From Undaria pinnatifida (Eukaryota; Sar; Phaeophyceae; Laminariales; Alariaceae), in the NCBI GenBank assembly GCA_012845835.1, contig JABAKD010000009.1:15359462-15423461 (forward strand): a stretch of 64,000 nt of DNA. Direction: 5' to 3'. Shown here piece after piece: positions 10,861 through 23,100 of this stretch. Within the stretch, counting starts at the first letter, position 1. Every line of letters starts with the position of its first letter. The notes below the pieces were generated by a model, which saw only the letters and a list, made by a program, of their open reading frames with translations, did not search any database and was not told the origin of the DNA. The translations under genes and the position numbers were made by a program.

Positions 10861-12660
10861 AGCCAGGGCGAGGGCGACCAGTGCGGCTGACTACCTACAC
10901 GGGAAGTTGGGGCGGAGCGCCTAGGGGGAGCAGGGGCGGGCGGGAACCCAGCGGTAGCTACTACGGACGCAGGTGTGGAGTTGAGGCTGAAAGTGACGTA
11001 AAAGTTCACTCGCGTTCTCCGTGCGTCACCATCTGTAGGCACTCAGGTATTGGCGCATCCCAAACGTCAACGGAATCCTGCACCCAAGGCCCGCGCTTTC
11101 CCGATCAGCACCCCGCCGGCAAACAACCGCAAGGTCACACTCGCGATTTTAGCTCGGCAGCGAACGCGCCCGCACTCGAAAACGAATCCAGCATTCTTTG
11201 AGCTATAATATACCGATGCCGCCCCTCTACGATACCAGTACGATGAAATAAGAAACCGTGATATTGGCCCGGCCTGGATTTAGTATTTGATAAAGGTCTG
11301 CCTTCTTCACCGACTTTAGTGTAACCTATCCCGAATTTCTTACTTCCCCTGAAATCTCAGCCTGGATTTTTTCCGGGGATCATTATTACCGGAGTACAGG
11401 ACACTCAAGTCTTTTGAGGCCCATGTACGTCGATAACAACAAACTATAAACGCGTCCGTATCATGGTGCGAGTTTGCAGCACACGGCAGTGCACGCTTTG
11501 CGCGTGTCCCACAGGCACTTACATTGGAGTGCGACGGGGAAACTGTCGTCACCTAGTACAGCAGCCCGGGTTGCTTCGTGTGAAGGATGCTGCAATCGTC
11601 AGTTTTATTCGTCATTCTTTGCCTCTGAAACCCCAAACGGGTTGATAAGAAACAGGCCAATACGAAAGCCAGTCTGAGAGTTGTCAAAAATAGGAAAGAG
11701 TCGAGGCTGGGTCTCCGATGCAACATAAGAAAGGCCATGTACCCCCCTGGGGCGAAGAACCGGCACGTTCGGGTGGCCCTGCCGCTTGCCCCTGGGCATC
11801 GATCGGGGTTACAGTACAAGAATCAATTTTCAACTTTTCAGCCAACACATTTTTGTCTTTTTTAACCCGGTGCATGAAACATACTACTGGTAGTGTGGTA
11901 TACATTGACGGCGTTTTGACCGCGTTTTGTTGTGGCCGTTTGATGCTCTCGAGATGTTCTTACCCCCATTTAAACAAAATTAACGGAAACACCGAATTGT
12001 CTACGAGGATTACGCACAAAACAAAACCAGGGGGGAAATATGAGAGCAGACGAGCAGACCCAGTCGCAGACCCAGAGGACAGATCGTGCGGTTCACGTTG
12101 AACGGTGGTCGTCCAGATGCAATCAAAAGGTTAACCCCTTTACAACTGGAAACCCGTTTTTGGGGACAAAATGACTTGGACTTAGTATAGCGAGGGGTTC
12201 GGGGGCTCTAAAGGGGTTCAACGCCACCCCTGTTGGGTATGGGAGCCAGAGCGTAGAATAGAATGAACGACGGGTTCCAAAACCAAAACCGAATGTACTT
12301 TATGTGCCTTTTTCTCATGTCGCTGGAAGTGCGAGGGCGTGAATTATTAGCAAAATTTCAAATTTTCGATAAACATGGACGAGCATTGAAGGCTGCGGGT
12401 AAAAAACTGCCACGAGCTGAGCTGGGACGAACGTGGAAACTACAAATGATGGGTCCATTTTGGAACGCAACATGAAAAATCGGATCTAGTTTGGCGGCGT
12501 CATTAAGAAAAAGCAACAAGAAAGAGGCTCACCACAAGGAAAAAAATAGGAAATCCAGCCTGTGAGCCCAGATTTCTGTTATGATAAGGTGTCCTGCACA
12601 GAATGAGAAGACCGGTAGCCGGTAGTTTACCCCTGTTACTGCCGTACCTAGAACCAGGTA
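10860..12660. other. No gene recognised
   Basis: About 1.8 kb without a frame of convincing composition or family resemblance. Open frames on the two strands overlap one another. Near 12,130-12,220 a GGGGTT/AACCCC-rich block (ggttaacccctttac, then aaaggggttcaac) forms a weak inverted pair. Confidence 0.4.
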
Positions 12661-12688
12661 CCTGGTACGCGGTAGGAAACGCAAACAT

Positions 12689-13859
12689 TAGAGCTGTGAG
12701 TCGGCGCGACTTAAGTCGCCGACTAGTTATTAGTCGGACTAATAGTTAGTCGTGAAACGGAGGTGCCGAATTTCCGACTTATTGGGTTTCCTTAACTGTA
12801 AGAAGGCTTTTTTAATGCGGGGTACAGCTTTTAACGTGAATTGCTGCGGGCTGCAGATACTCCTGACATCCACAAACACGCGCACACATGGTGGAACAGC
12901 CCATCTCTCTCGACGGTGCCGACAAGGTCAGCCCTGGCGCACCCAATGCTAACGCTGAGGGCAGAGATCTCGTCGGCGATGTTGTGGCCATTATCGGCCC
13001 GCGGACCACCTTGGCGAGTACACGCGACCCCGAAACGGTGCTCTACCGCGTGAAGCATGAGCAGAGGAGCAGCAAGTCGTTCAGATCCAACAACCTGCTG
13101 TGATGGTCTACCTCAAGGACTCGCTCCCTGGCAAAACCGTGTGCAAGATTTGCGAGGCGAACGGTGATTTCGCCGATTCCGAGGTTAGGTTCGGGTCCCC
13201 TACCCATTTGAGGCAGCATCTAGACACGAAGAGAAAACGGCATCGCGAGGCCGTGAAAGAACATGATGAGACGCGTGGGGCGGGCAGCAAAGGCGGAGGC
13301 AGTGGCGGGGCCTCGAGCGAGAAGGATGCGGGGAGTATCGGTGCCTACATGGACGGCGTCAAGCCATTCACAAGCAAGATGGTTCGGTTCATCGGCAGCT
13401 CCAATAATCCATGGTTTAGGACGTGCGGACGTCGTGGACGCGCGCGTTTCGCGCAAGGTTGGGAGAGACATTAAGAAACGAATAACGTCACAGAGGAATC
13501 CAAGGCCTGTTCTTCTGGGGATAAATTTTGTACCGCTATCTAGGTGATGAGTTTGCTTTTTCGCTCGTATCTCCGCCAGGTAGTATTGCGACTCAAACAA
13601 TTGCTGTCACGTTCCTCTAGTCCGGGGTAGATTTGCCTGGTACATGCGTTGTACTTCTCGTTTTTTGTTCATTTCTTATGTAAACTGAAGCTCTTCCGTT
13701 TTGTTCGTTTGAACCTTACTTACGTGAATCAAGGTCATATTTTTTTGCACTTTTCGCCAAGTCGGCACGCCAGCCGACTTACCGACTAACGTCAGCTAGT
13801 CGGCTTCGTCGACTAGCGGCTAGTTATTAGTCGTGAAATGAAACCGACTCACAACCCTA
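12689..13859 (+). mobile_element. hAT-family DNA transposon, 1,171 bp, non-autonomous
   Basis: The left end tagagctgtgagtcgg (12,689-12,704) and the reverse complement of the right end, tagggttgtgagtcgg (right end 13,844-13,859), match at 14 of 16 positions. Immediately outside both ends is the same octamer gcaaacat (12,681-12,688 and 13,860-13,867). An 8-bp target duplication with short inverted repeats of this form is the hallmark of hAT elements. Subterminal ctagttattagtcg motifs occur at both ends, as hAT transposases prefer. The interior holds a BED-type zinc-finger fragment but no catalytic domain, so the copy cannot move by itself. The intact duplication and near-matching ends suggest moderate age. 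Confidence 0.9.
12888..13474 (+). pseudogene. BED-type zinc-finger N-terminus of a hAT transposase, truncated
   Basis: From about 13,103 the frame reads MVYLKDSLPGKTVCKICEA and then PTHLRQHLDTKRKRHREA. This gives C-x2-C followed by H-x4-H-type spacing, as in BED fingers that bind transposon ends, and then GAYMDGVKPFTSKMVRF, resembling the segment that precedes the hAT catalytic core. The frame ends at 13,474 without the catalytic acidic residues or the C-terminal dimerisation region. Upstream, 12,888-13,103 in another frame (starting MVEQPISLDGADKV) may be the original N-terminus, separated by a frameshift near 13,050. It lies wholly inside the hAT element, which supports the call. Confidence 0.65.
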
Positions 13860-13940
13860 GCAAACATTGAAACGTGCTCTGCACTTTTATGGCCCTTATG
13901 AACGGAACTAGAGTGTAACATCAGCACAGTACAATCTATT

Positions 13941-14030
13941 CCTCAGCTCCAGAGTGACTGGAGCCTGTCCTGTGACCACGGACTTGATTATGCGAGTTAA
14001 TGTGAGAACAACAACAACAACAACAACAAT
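13941..14030 (+). repeat. 3' end of an interspersed element with (AAC)n tail
   Basis: The sequence ctccagagtgactggagcc ... ccacggacttgattatgcg ... aatgtgagaacaacaacaa recurs in reverse orientation at 30,117-30,200 with essentially no change. Diverged same-orientation copies lie at 57,110-57,165 and 57,510-57,595. All four end in an (AAC)n run, the style of a retroposon 3' tail. Confidence 0.8.
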
Positions 14031-14280
14031 CTCGGCCCACATCGGCCAGATCCGATCACTGCTGCACGTATTCTACAGATGCTTTTCACGGAACTGCATC
14101 ATATGTACCAGTTTCCACGCCTCCGAGATACAGGAATACAGGCAAAGGAGTACAGGGTCTGAACGATCTGTAGTTGTCTATACCACAGCAGTGTGCGGCC
14201 ATGTTTTCATGCGTGTTCCCGTTGGGTTGTTAAACATCAGGTTAGCATAGCAAGCACGTTTGACCTGCTGTACGTGTTAC

Positions 14281-14793
14281 TCAGGACGCACATATTGTAC
14301 TGGTACGATCTGTGACATGAATAACACTCGTAAAACTCCAACCCAAAGGTTGCATGGGCCGGCGCTGGCGCTGACACCGACGAGGGATGAACATACGCAC
14401 CTTTTGGATTCCTCTCAAGCGCGTCGGCCCCCTGTGCCCGTGCAGGATCAGGGACGCTTTCACGGCAGCCCATATGTTGGACCAGGTCTTCTCCGCATCC
14501 TTGTCCTCCGTGAACACCGTTCCAGGTACCAATTCCAGCAGCCCACAGGCCGGGCTGTCTTTGGAACCACAGCCTGCTTCACTGTTTGCGATGATGTGAG
14601 CGGGTGGGTTGGCGGCATTGTTCCCGGTGTGGGTGCTGTCATTCATCGGCTTGCCTCGCGTGCTGTCGCACGGAGCCGCCGCAGGGCAGGCAGGCAGATA
14701 GGTGATAGGTGTTGCTTCTGCTCCACGGCGTTGCACTTTTTCTGTAGAATGCAAATCCGGGGACGTTTCCTTTTCGTCCCCGGTCCGTATCAT
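14281..14793 (-). CDS. Hypothetical open frame, possible exon
   Basis: A 170-codon minus-strand frame with fairly natural composition, including LLELVPGTVFTEDKD and AEKTWSNIWAAVKASLILH. It reaches a good donor context (aaaag followed by gtgcgt, near 14,408), so an exon could end there. I recognise no family and cannot place neighbouring exons. Overlapping plus-strand frames of similar length make the coding strand uncertain. It may be chance or an element remnant. Confidence 0.25.
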   Translation of the reverse strand: MIRTGDEKETSPDLHSTEKVQRRGAEATPITYLPACPAAAPCDSTRGKPMNDSTHTGNNAANPPAHIIANSEAGCGSKDSPACGLLELVPGTVFTEDKDAEKTWSNIWAAVKASLILHGHRGPTRLRGIQKVRMFIPRRCQRQRRPMQPLGWSFTSVIHVTDRTSTICAS

Positions 14794-15090
14794 CCGTTGT
14801 ACGAGCTCTCCGCAGGAGGCACGTCAAATCGTCACCGCCGTGGGTTGGGCTTCGAGTTTGCTGAATTTATGTTCGAATGTTGAGCAGCAAACGCCCATCA
14901 AGCAGCCGAACCGGGTCCAGACCGCGGTGGGTGCATTGCTCTCGTCGACTCCACCTCCATCGCCCAATATCGCGCCAGCAAGTTCTTTTGCCAGAGCTTG
15001 GAAAAATATTGCTACAACACCACCTCGCCTTTTTACAAGGAACCAACGCATTTACAGACAAGGTCGGGTGAGCAAGGGATCCAACTCAGC

Positions 15091-15384
15091 ATGCGATCGC
15101 GCATGCTATTAATCGGCCTCCTGGTTTCACCTGGGCCTCGTCTGGCTTCTGTGGAGTCAGATGTGTTGATGGATTCTGGACATGCTCCCCCTCCGCCTCC
15201 TCCTCCTCCTCCTCCGGATTCTTCGCGTCCTTCGGGTTCTTCGGATTATTCGGATTCAGGTCATTTACTGATGGATCTCTCGCAAGATACCGCCGTTGGA
15301 GAATTAATGCCGGTTTTGGCCCAAGTCGTATCTGGCTCAACAGGGGGAGTCGCGGACGGAATGTACGTTGCAGCAGCAGGTTAG
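15091..15384 (+). CDS. Hypothetical frame with hydrophobic start and polyproline run
   Basis: From ATG at 15,091 the frame gives MRSRMLLIGLLVSPGPRLAS, a signal-like start, then a ten-proline run and a Ser/Asp-rich stretch, ending at 15,384 after MYVAAAG. The sequence gcagcag|gttaga at the end could be a splice donor. It might be a 5' exon of the GT41 gene that starts further right, or it may be noncoding: the minus strand is also open here (Asn/Pro/Glu-rich). I could not decide. Confidence 0.25.
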   Translation: MRSRMLLIGLLVSPGPRLASVESDVLMDSGHAPPPPPPPPPPDSSRPSGSSDYSDSGHLLMDLSQDTAVGELMPVLAQVVSGSTGGVADGMYVAAAG

Positions 15385-15769
15385 ATACAAGAGTAGACCG
15401 GCCCTAGGAGCAGTAAGGACTACAAGCTCCTACATGACGTTGACACTACTCATACGCTACCTGGTATGTACAAAAAGGGCGGGTTCAGTTCAACAGCACA
15501 CCGCGCTTGCGAGGGAAACTGTTTACAGAGTACCTCGCTCTTTCTTCGTCGTGTCGCTTGTACACGATTCGACTGGGTGCAGGTACACGTGCCTGAACTC
15601 CGTGTCAAATTGTGTGCACGTGCGGAAGCCTCGACTCCGACTGGAAGAAGAGCGGGTGGACGCTACCGATCAGTCAAACGGAGAACCCCACCATGTGAGG
15701 CCATAGGGGTGGCAGGCCTTGATATAGCCCGCGGTGGTGTAGCAGATGAACTTCGTGCCTGGTAAAGTT

Positions 15770-16420
15770 TATTTCGTGGGTTCTATTCCCCCCGACTGCA
15801 TTCTCGTACTCGTAGGGACTTTTTCTCGCGTAATATTTGACGAGCGGAAAGCGCGAGAGTGTGAGAATGCCGAACTGCTGAGGAATTAGTGGGGTATTAG
15901 TCCGTTTGACCACTTGCGAAAGGTTAACCAATAGCTTACCCAAACTAAGCCTTATAACACTCTTCCCCCCTGAAACGGCGGGATAGCAGGTCGGCCGGAT
16001 ATACGGGCGGACCTGTAATTTATCCAAGCCGTTTCATTCCCCGGGGTACCAGGGAGAGTATTTTTCAAGTTCGACATGGGGAAAATCTGAAAAGTTTATT
16101 ATTGTGGATGGTGGGGATCGAACCCACGACCCAAAAAACCCATGGTCTGTCGACGACGCCATTTGTTAAGGTTATTAGGTGGGGTATTAGTCCGTTTGAC
16201 CACTTGCGAAAGGTTAACCAATAGCTTACCCAAACTAAGCCTTATAACAGAACCCTAAAACTGATACTTCGTATAACAGTGAGAATGCTGAACCCTATGC
16301 ACTGGAAAAAATGAATGCACGTACCGGGGGGGAGAAGGGTAGACACTTGTGACCGCAGCTTGTCCGAAAGATCGCTGGGGGTAACATCTTTCACGAGCTG
16401 AGCTGGAAAGAAGAGTGATT
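15770..16420 (+). repeat. SINE related to 49,019-49,330, split by another SINE
   Basis: 15,780-15,860 (gggttctattcccccc, ctcgtagggactttttctcg, tttgacgagcgga) aligns with 49,068-49,145. 16,279-16,420 (gaatgctgaacc, gaatgcacgtaccggg, cttgtgaccgcagcttg) aligns with 49,181-49,300. Between them lies 15,876-16,278, absent from the other copy. The sequence gtgagaatgcYgaac is present at both junctions (15,861-15,875 and 16,279-16,293), as expected of a target-site duplication. Confidence 0.75.
15876..16278 (-). repeat. Composite tRNA-derived SINE (head-body-head), inserted in another SINE
   Basis: A 75-bp segment (gtccgtttgaccacttgcg, aaccaatagcttacccaaac, taagccttataac) occurs at 15,885-15,950 and again at 16,185-16,250, bracketing a body with a B-box-like gggatcgaacccacgac (minus orientation; on minus gggttcgatccc). 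On minus the repeated segment holds an A-box-like aagtggtcaaacggac. The same composite is present at 58,683-59,050. Confidence 0.75.
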
Positions 16421-17100
16421 ATCAAAATAAAAACATAAAATGCGGGGTGTACGTGGGAGTCTTCGACCGCCCTGACACCCGCCGTGGGTATCCGGCAAGA
16501 TATACACCCAAGCCAAATGCCCTGGTAGCTAGCCTCAAGTGACTGAGTGGTCTAGTGGATAGCCCTATGCAACTAACAGACAAGCTGCTGCTCCATTTGC
16601 TCTACAAAATACCTGATACCCAACTCTACCCCCGCTCACTGATACTTTTTACCAGACAACTATGGACACATTGAGGCCACAGGGGAAACCGCGTGGCATA
16701 CTGTATCCCTGGATAGTCAAATTAAGCTGCCGTTTTCTGGTACGGCCATAGGCTTGATATGGATGATTACGTCGATATCGCTCGTTCAGTAGCGGACTTC
16801 CGCAGCAACATCTATGTATCTTCCTCACCAATGTACGCCCGGATATCGCCCGCGGGCACGCCTCGTGCCGTAGGTGCCTTCCCTGCGGTTCTGATATTAG
16901 CCAAGCGCTTCACCCTGACACGTAAACGCTTGCAATGGGTTCGATGTTTGCCGTCTTATCAGACGCGGCGGACGATCACGGACGGATCCACCACCCTCTA
17001 CAGCTCCAGCCCGAACGTGCGCGAGGGCGGCAGCACTACCGGCGAAGACTGGGTATGGCTGGACATGGCGACCGACCCCCCCCGGCACGCTCGATTACTC
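16420..17100. other. No certain gene; possible upstream TPR exon at about 16,930-17,080
   Basis: Near 16,545-16,565 tgagtggtctagtggatag resembles a tRNA A box with no B box at the right distance. At 16,935-17,080 one plus frame reads LQLQPERARGRQHYRRRLG, which looks like the end of one TPR and the start of the next, but no splice join was confirmed. Confidence 0.3.
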
Positions 17101-17163
17101 AACGTTTTCAAAGTTCGTGACGCAGGGTGTCCAGACCTTGGGGATAGGACGCAACGAGGACAG

Positions 17164-20100
17164 AAGGGTGACATTGCCCCCCGCGAGGCTGCCTTGGAGA
17201 CACAGCTCGGCGACGTCTACACCCACGCGGGGAGGTACGTGCGCGCATCGACTCCCTTTCGACTACCAACAAGCCCAAAACGTAACTGGATTTTTCCCGT
17301 GCGTGGTGTTTCGATTGTGGACTACGTGCGTACAGTGGCGTCGGCTAGCAGTTGTGATGGCACAGGCATTTCATCGTACGATTCAGCTAATTTCGGGGTT
17401 ATAACTTTTCTATTACGCCAACCCTTCTCCCGTCGAATAAATGCAGCGCTAAAGGTTTTTAAGTGTTAAAGGGTTGGTCTTGTCGGAGCGAGATCGGAGG
17501 CTTGGCCCTTGTCCATGTAGAACTACAAGAAATATGCCACTTTACTTCCAAGTAGTTCGTTCCAAAAACGTCGGCACAGTCTGAAAAGGATTACATCTCA
17601 TTTGCTGTCATTTAGGCAAGGGGGTACGGTAGAGGATCCAAGGGAAAGTATGAGGTTATCTCGTACATCGTGGGCGGAGTTTGTATTCCTCTGGCCTCTC
17701 GAGTCAACATCCGACAGGGTTCCCTATCCGGCGGGGGACAAGCATGTCGACCAACAAAGGTCCCCCGATGAGAGATCGCAATGCCTGTTGTTGAAGTAAT
17801 TGGGTGGCGAGCACGTTTAGGTACCAATATTTACACGTCTACTGACCTTTCCCTCCATCGCCGTGGTTTAAAACGCCCAATTCCTCATGAAGCGAATGAC
17901 TGTGCCCGGGGGCTCAGACCACAGGTGGCGAAGGCTGTCATGCCCGAAGGACAATGACTCCGCTTCAACTTAGTGTGCCGACGTCGCGATCGACTTGTAA
18001 CCGCCACATTATAGCGTCTACGAGAATCACCAAAACATCATGGTCATCTGAAGCGCGCATGCGAAGGCATGTTGCTCATGTTAAATGCCTTGCCTGTTTC
18101 TCGTTTTCGGCCCGACCAGACCGACCGAGGCGGCGACATGTTACAGGCGTGCGACGACAGCAGGCACGCTATCACGTGAGCAACGCTGTCGCGTGGATCT
18201 CGCCCTCTGCACCGCGACCGCCAAGCAAGTGAAGAAGGTGAGGTCTAGTGGCCCGCTCTCGCGCGAGCGCGAAGAGGCCGCCTGTATTTCCTCCGTGCTC
18301 GCAAAGGAAAACGACGGTTGCTCGGCCGATGACGCCGCCACCGCACATATAACGGCCGGTGTGGTCCGTCTGAGTCAGGATTGGGACACCGGTGGAGCGC
18401 TTGATCACTTCTTGGCGGCCACAGCCCAGCGTGAAGATTTGTCGGTGAAAGGAGACGGAGGGGTAGACGACGGGAGAATGGTTCAAGGCGATGGTTTCGA
18501 GTGGGGAGCGGTGTGGCTGGTTCAGGTAAACGTTCACGCCTGTGCTAGCGTGCGTGATGCTTCAATCGCGTGTTTATTGTACGAGAAGCGAAGTTTTGGA
18601 GTCGAGCACGTACTCCCGAGTGTCGAAAATCAATTGACTGCCTCGTAGGTGGCTTGATTATAATTCTACAGCACTGATGTTCAACTTTGAGAGCCTTTAA
18701 AACAAGGACTACCTCCACCTCGTACGTCGACGAGACCGGATTAGTAGGCCAGTTGAAGTATGCATGCGCAAAGGAAGCCACTTTACATTTACGCGTGCTA
18801 TTGCATACAGTTGGAGCACGGTAACACGAATCACGAGGTTCAGAATTGAGCACCTGGTATATTTGAACGAGCAACAGCATGCTGTCGAGATAATTCAACT
18901 CGATTCCCTGCCAGCAAACAACTTATCCACACCAGTATGAATTACCGCCATGGTAATCGGGCCATACACCATACTGCACTCATGCAGCAGGACGCCTCTC
19001 TACGAACCTATTCGGTGTCTGCCTTGCGTATTCTTTGGCGCGTCCCATCCGGCCCTTCCCTTGCTTGTCGACTTGTGGCGATGCTTATTGGAGCCAAGCG
19101 CTTTCAAAGTGAGGTTTCCGCTTGTGTCGCACTGTTGATGTTCGTCGTTTCGAAGCATACCCCCCGTTCTCCTACCAAGAGTCGATCGTAAGAACAACAG
19201 CGCAAAACGCAATTGAAGCCGCCTGGTTGACCTGCTCAAAACATTGTTCAGGCAATTCGAGGACAGGCGCGCGAGGCATCGGTCGGTTTCGCTGCAAACG
19301 CAACGGTCTTCGGAGAAGTGTGGGCTGCCACCCACCTCCGAAGCTGGCGCCGCCATTTGGAGCGAAAATGCTCTGGTATTGGCATGGGTAGCGTCATCGA
19401 AGGAGCAGAAAGGCATGATATAAATTATTTCTTACGGTCGAATATATTTCACTCCCGACACAGGCCTTTGGGACGTTCGTCGGCCGCTATTTCGACCACG
19501 AAACCCCAGAAAAATGAAGCGCTGTTGAGCAAGATTTCCCCTGTTTGCTGAAGTCGGTTAGACACATGTTTCATCCACTTGAAAAGAATATTACTGGTGG
19601 CCCTGACTGCATGTTTTCACTCATCGCCGCCAATCACGCTCTCCGGATGCTGCCGCCGTTGTTTCAAACAGACTAATTCTCGCCCGCACGCGGGGGGGCG
19701 GAAACAGCGGCAGCTGGGAAAACGAACGCGTGGACGGTAGCTGTTGCGCGAATTCTGTGGCTGTCGTCAGTCTCCACCTCGCCTTAGCGCGGATGCTAAT
19801 CCTCCACGGCGCGTTCGAGGAAGCCGGCGACCAAGTGCGCGCCGCAGAAAAAATGAGCACGGTTGAGGGGAAAGAGCGATCTGCAGGTGTCGAAGTCCAC
19901 TCAGACTTTCCTTCTGCTGTTGTTGGTGCCCTCCATCTCGAGCTGGCACTGTTTTCCCGCACTCCGGTGGTACTAGAGAGCGGGGACAGCGCTATCGATC
20001 TGCGAAGAGAGCTACTGGTGGAACTAGAGCGGTTAGAGAAAAACAAGGATTTTATGGGTTCAGTTCCGAACCCCTTAGAGGTGGGCGTGCGAGCTCAGTT

Positions 20101-23100
20101 TCTAGCTACCTATCAGGTGCGACACAGGCCTTCGACAGCGACGGTGAAATGCGTGAAGACTTCCTTATAAATGTTTGTCTATTATCCCGACCTCCCATGG
20201 CGTCCAGCAAAAACTTCCTTCCCTTGAGTTATTTTTAGCTTTCACCAATCGCAAAACCTTTTCCTTGATTGTCAGCCGTCCTCATAGGTGTATCTGCAAA
20301 TACATTCTGCCGCATCGCCGTTGCGCCCGTCACGCCTTCGTTTCCGCGCGTAGCTTCGCCAAATTTTTAGCTCGAGCTCGAAGTACGAACCTCAATACAT
20401 CAACGCCTTCGGTTTGTTAGGGTTGAGCAAAGTCGGTTAAACCCGCGTACACGGCTGCCCGTTCACTATATGATCGCAATCACCCACGATGCAAATTTCT
20501 TCGCTACAGGGGCTCAATGACAAGCCTATCGCGGTTGCACTCGCAAGAACCTTTGACCAGGCGTCGGGCGGGACGCTGAGTTACTTTTCGTATCACCTAC
20601 GCTCGGCGAGAGAATCAAGCCATGAAAACAAGTTTGACAAGGGTAAGACCCGAGGCCACGCCGAGGCAGAGCAGACGCCATCACCTGGGAACAAGGGAAC
20701 AGCGCCATCGGCTGATGTATCAAGCGATGACAATGGTTTACGGTCCGGTGATATCCCAGACACCGATGCGCATGAAGGAGATGCACGGAAGGTCGCGAAG
20801 GAACCAAAGGCCGACGTTAGCGTGAACGAAAAAATCATCAGAGTTGGGTTTGTATCCTCGCACTTTCGGTGGCACTCAGTCGGACGACTCGCTGTTGGTC
20901 TCCTGGAACAACTCAGCCGCAGCGTCGGAATAGATATATTCATCATTGACGTCTCGGCCGATGGAGACAGCGCTAAAGGCCAATCGGGTCACCTCAATGG
21001 TTCGAGCTCCCTTCCGAGCGACACGTTCGGTAGCGACAGAAAGGGTGGAGCTCCAATTGCAAGCTACTCAATTACAACCAGGCTTTCCGCTGCAGGAGCG
21101 TCGATCGTAAAAGTGCCCCTGTCGGTCGCTGAAGCTTCGCCATCTTCAGGCGAGGTGGAAACGACCGCGGCTACTTCGGCAGAGAAACGAGCAAGCCATA
21201 AGAGGGGCACCGGCAATCCCAGCTTGCAACGAGTGCGGGAGACCATCGCCGCGCTAGTACTCGACGTTCTCGTCTTCGGCGACGTGGGAATGGACGCGTT
21301 GACGACGAGTCTGGCGTATGGTCGCCTGTCTCCCGTGCAAGTAGCTTTCTGGGGACACCCGGCTACAACCGGGCTACCAACGGTGGATTATTTTATAACG
21401 TCAGATCTTTTCGAGGGAAAGGAAGGCGGGCGTACCAAGCGGCGGCGCGACCCAGCAACCGTTTTTAGCGGCAGCTGCAACAGGAGCGATTTAGGCGGTA
21501 GTAGCGCCGGAGCGATGGAGACCGCGAGGTGTTCCACGATCTACCGGCAGACGGCATCACAAGGTAAACACAATGGAGACCCTGCGTTGTGCGGCGCAGA
21601 CGAGTGGGAAGACCGACAAGGGGCGTTCTCGGAGCAGCTCGTGAGGCTAGATGGGCTCGGCATTGTATTCGACGACCCCGTTCAAACGTTCCAGTACAAA
21701 GTCGCCGACGACGCTAGAGCTACTTCACTGACGTCCGTCGAGCAAGAGAGCTCCAACTACCCGCCGGCAACGCAACGAACAACCCTAGAGACTTCGGCAG
21801 CGCGCCAGACAGGTGATTCGGTGCACGACAACAGCCGTGCCAGTGGCAGTTCATCTCCTCCGGAAAGGGACTACTCGACAGCCTTCGAGAGGGAAAACGC
21901 CAACCGTCCGCGGCTTTACGTTTGCGCCCAGTCCCTCATGAAGATGCACCCGTCGTTCGATGCCGTGCTCGCCGGAATTTTGATTGCTGACCCATTTGCA
22001 CACATCGTGCTCTTGCGAGGTTCACGGCAACTCCTGTGGCACTCGCGGTTCCGCCGAAGACTTCGTACGGCAGTTGACGATGCGGAGCGCCGCGCTACCA
22101 ACGCCCGTTTCGTCAACGGCACCGCTGTCCCGACCGTCGGTAGCGAACTGCTTTTCCCCCAAGCAGCCCCCTCCAGCGATGACAGCCCGTGGAAGAAATC
22201 AACCCCGTCCTCGTGCTCCGCCACTCCTCGACCAGCAACAAGCGCGGGAATCAACGAATTGCCTCCCCGTGGGCGGCCAGATATTGTCGCAGAAGTTGTT
22301 TCCGGGGTAACCACAGACTCAAGAAAATCCCGGAAACGTGCTTTCAGGGAGGAGGAGCATTATCATCACTCCCAGCAGCAGGCACCTACGGCAGCAATGG
22401 GAGACTTTTGGAATCGTGTGCGGTTCGTGAGCCCCATGTCCGGTCGCGACTTCTTCCGTTTACAGTGCCGTGCAGACGTTGTGCTCGACCCCTTTCCCTT
22501 CGGCGGAGGAGTGACCGTGTTGGAGGTAAGTCGTTCATTATCCGGGAGGAGTGGGCGGGGGGGGGGGGGGGGGGCGTACTCATTCGTTGCTTGCCTTCGT
22601 CATTTGACAATTGACCACGCATTCCTTTCGAGACGGAGTACCGCTCCTACTACTAATAGACCCCTCCAACATGTGGGCGCTCAGTATGTGTTTTCCATAT
22701 TTTGCATAAAACTGTTCGCTTGTCCTATCCCCGTTCTGTTTTGCCGCCTATGGCCACCATCTATATCCTAGGATGGCGATCGCTTTGTCACTGTCATAGA
22801 AGATAGATGATGGCCACAGATGGCGAGACAGGACGTGGATAAGATGAGCAAGGGGGAAAAGGGAGGTCATCGGGTGAATCTGTGCTTGAAGTAGAGCGGA
22901 TTGGTCTATTAGATTATCTTGCAGTGAAGACCACGGACCTATACCCTTCCGTGGAAAACGATGGTTCTTTCTTACACGTACGGAGCGTCTAACAGAGACA
23001 AGATACGTCGATTTCGCTCCTGTGCTATACATACTTGTAGGGCACAAACCAGTTGTGGGAATATCCCTTGTATCAGAGGTTGGACCCATTACGCAAGCTT

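Noticed and set aside
16759-17469. 236-codon plus-strand ORF as a single gene
   Set aside because: Only its part up to 17,234 looks coding (a TPR half ending at a splice donor). The rest lacks family resemblance and is probably intron.
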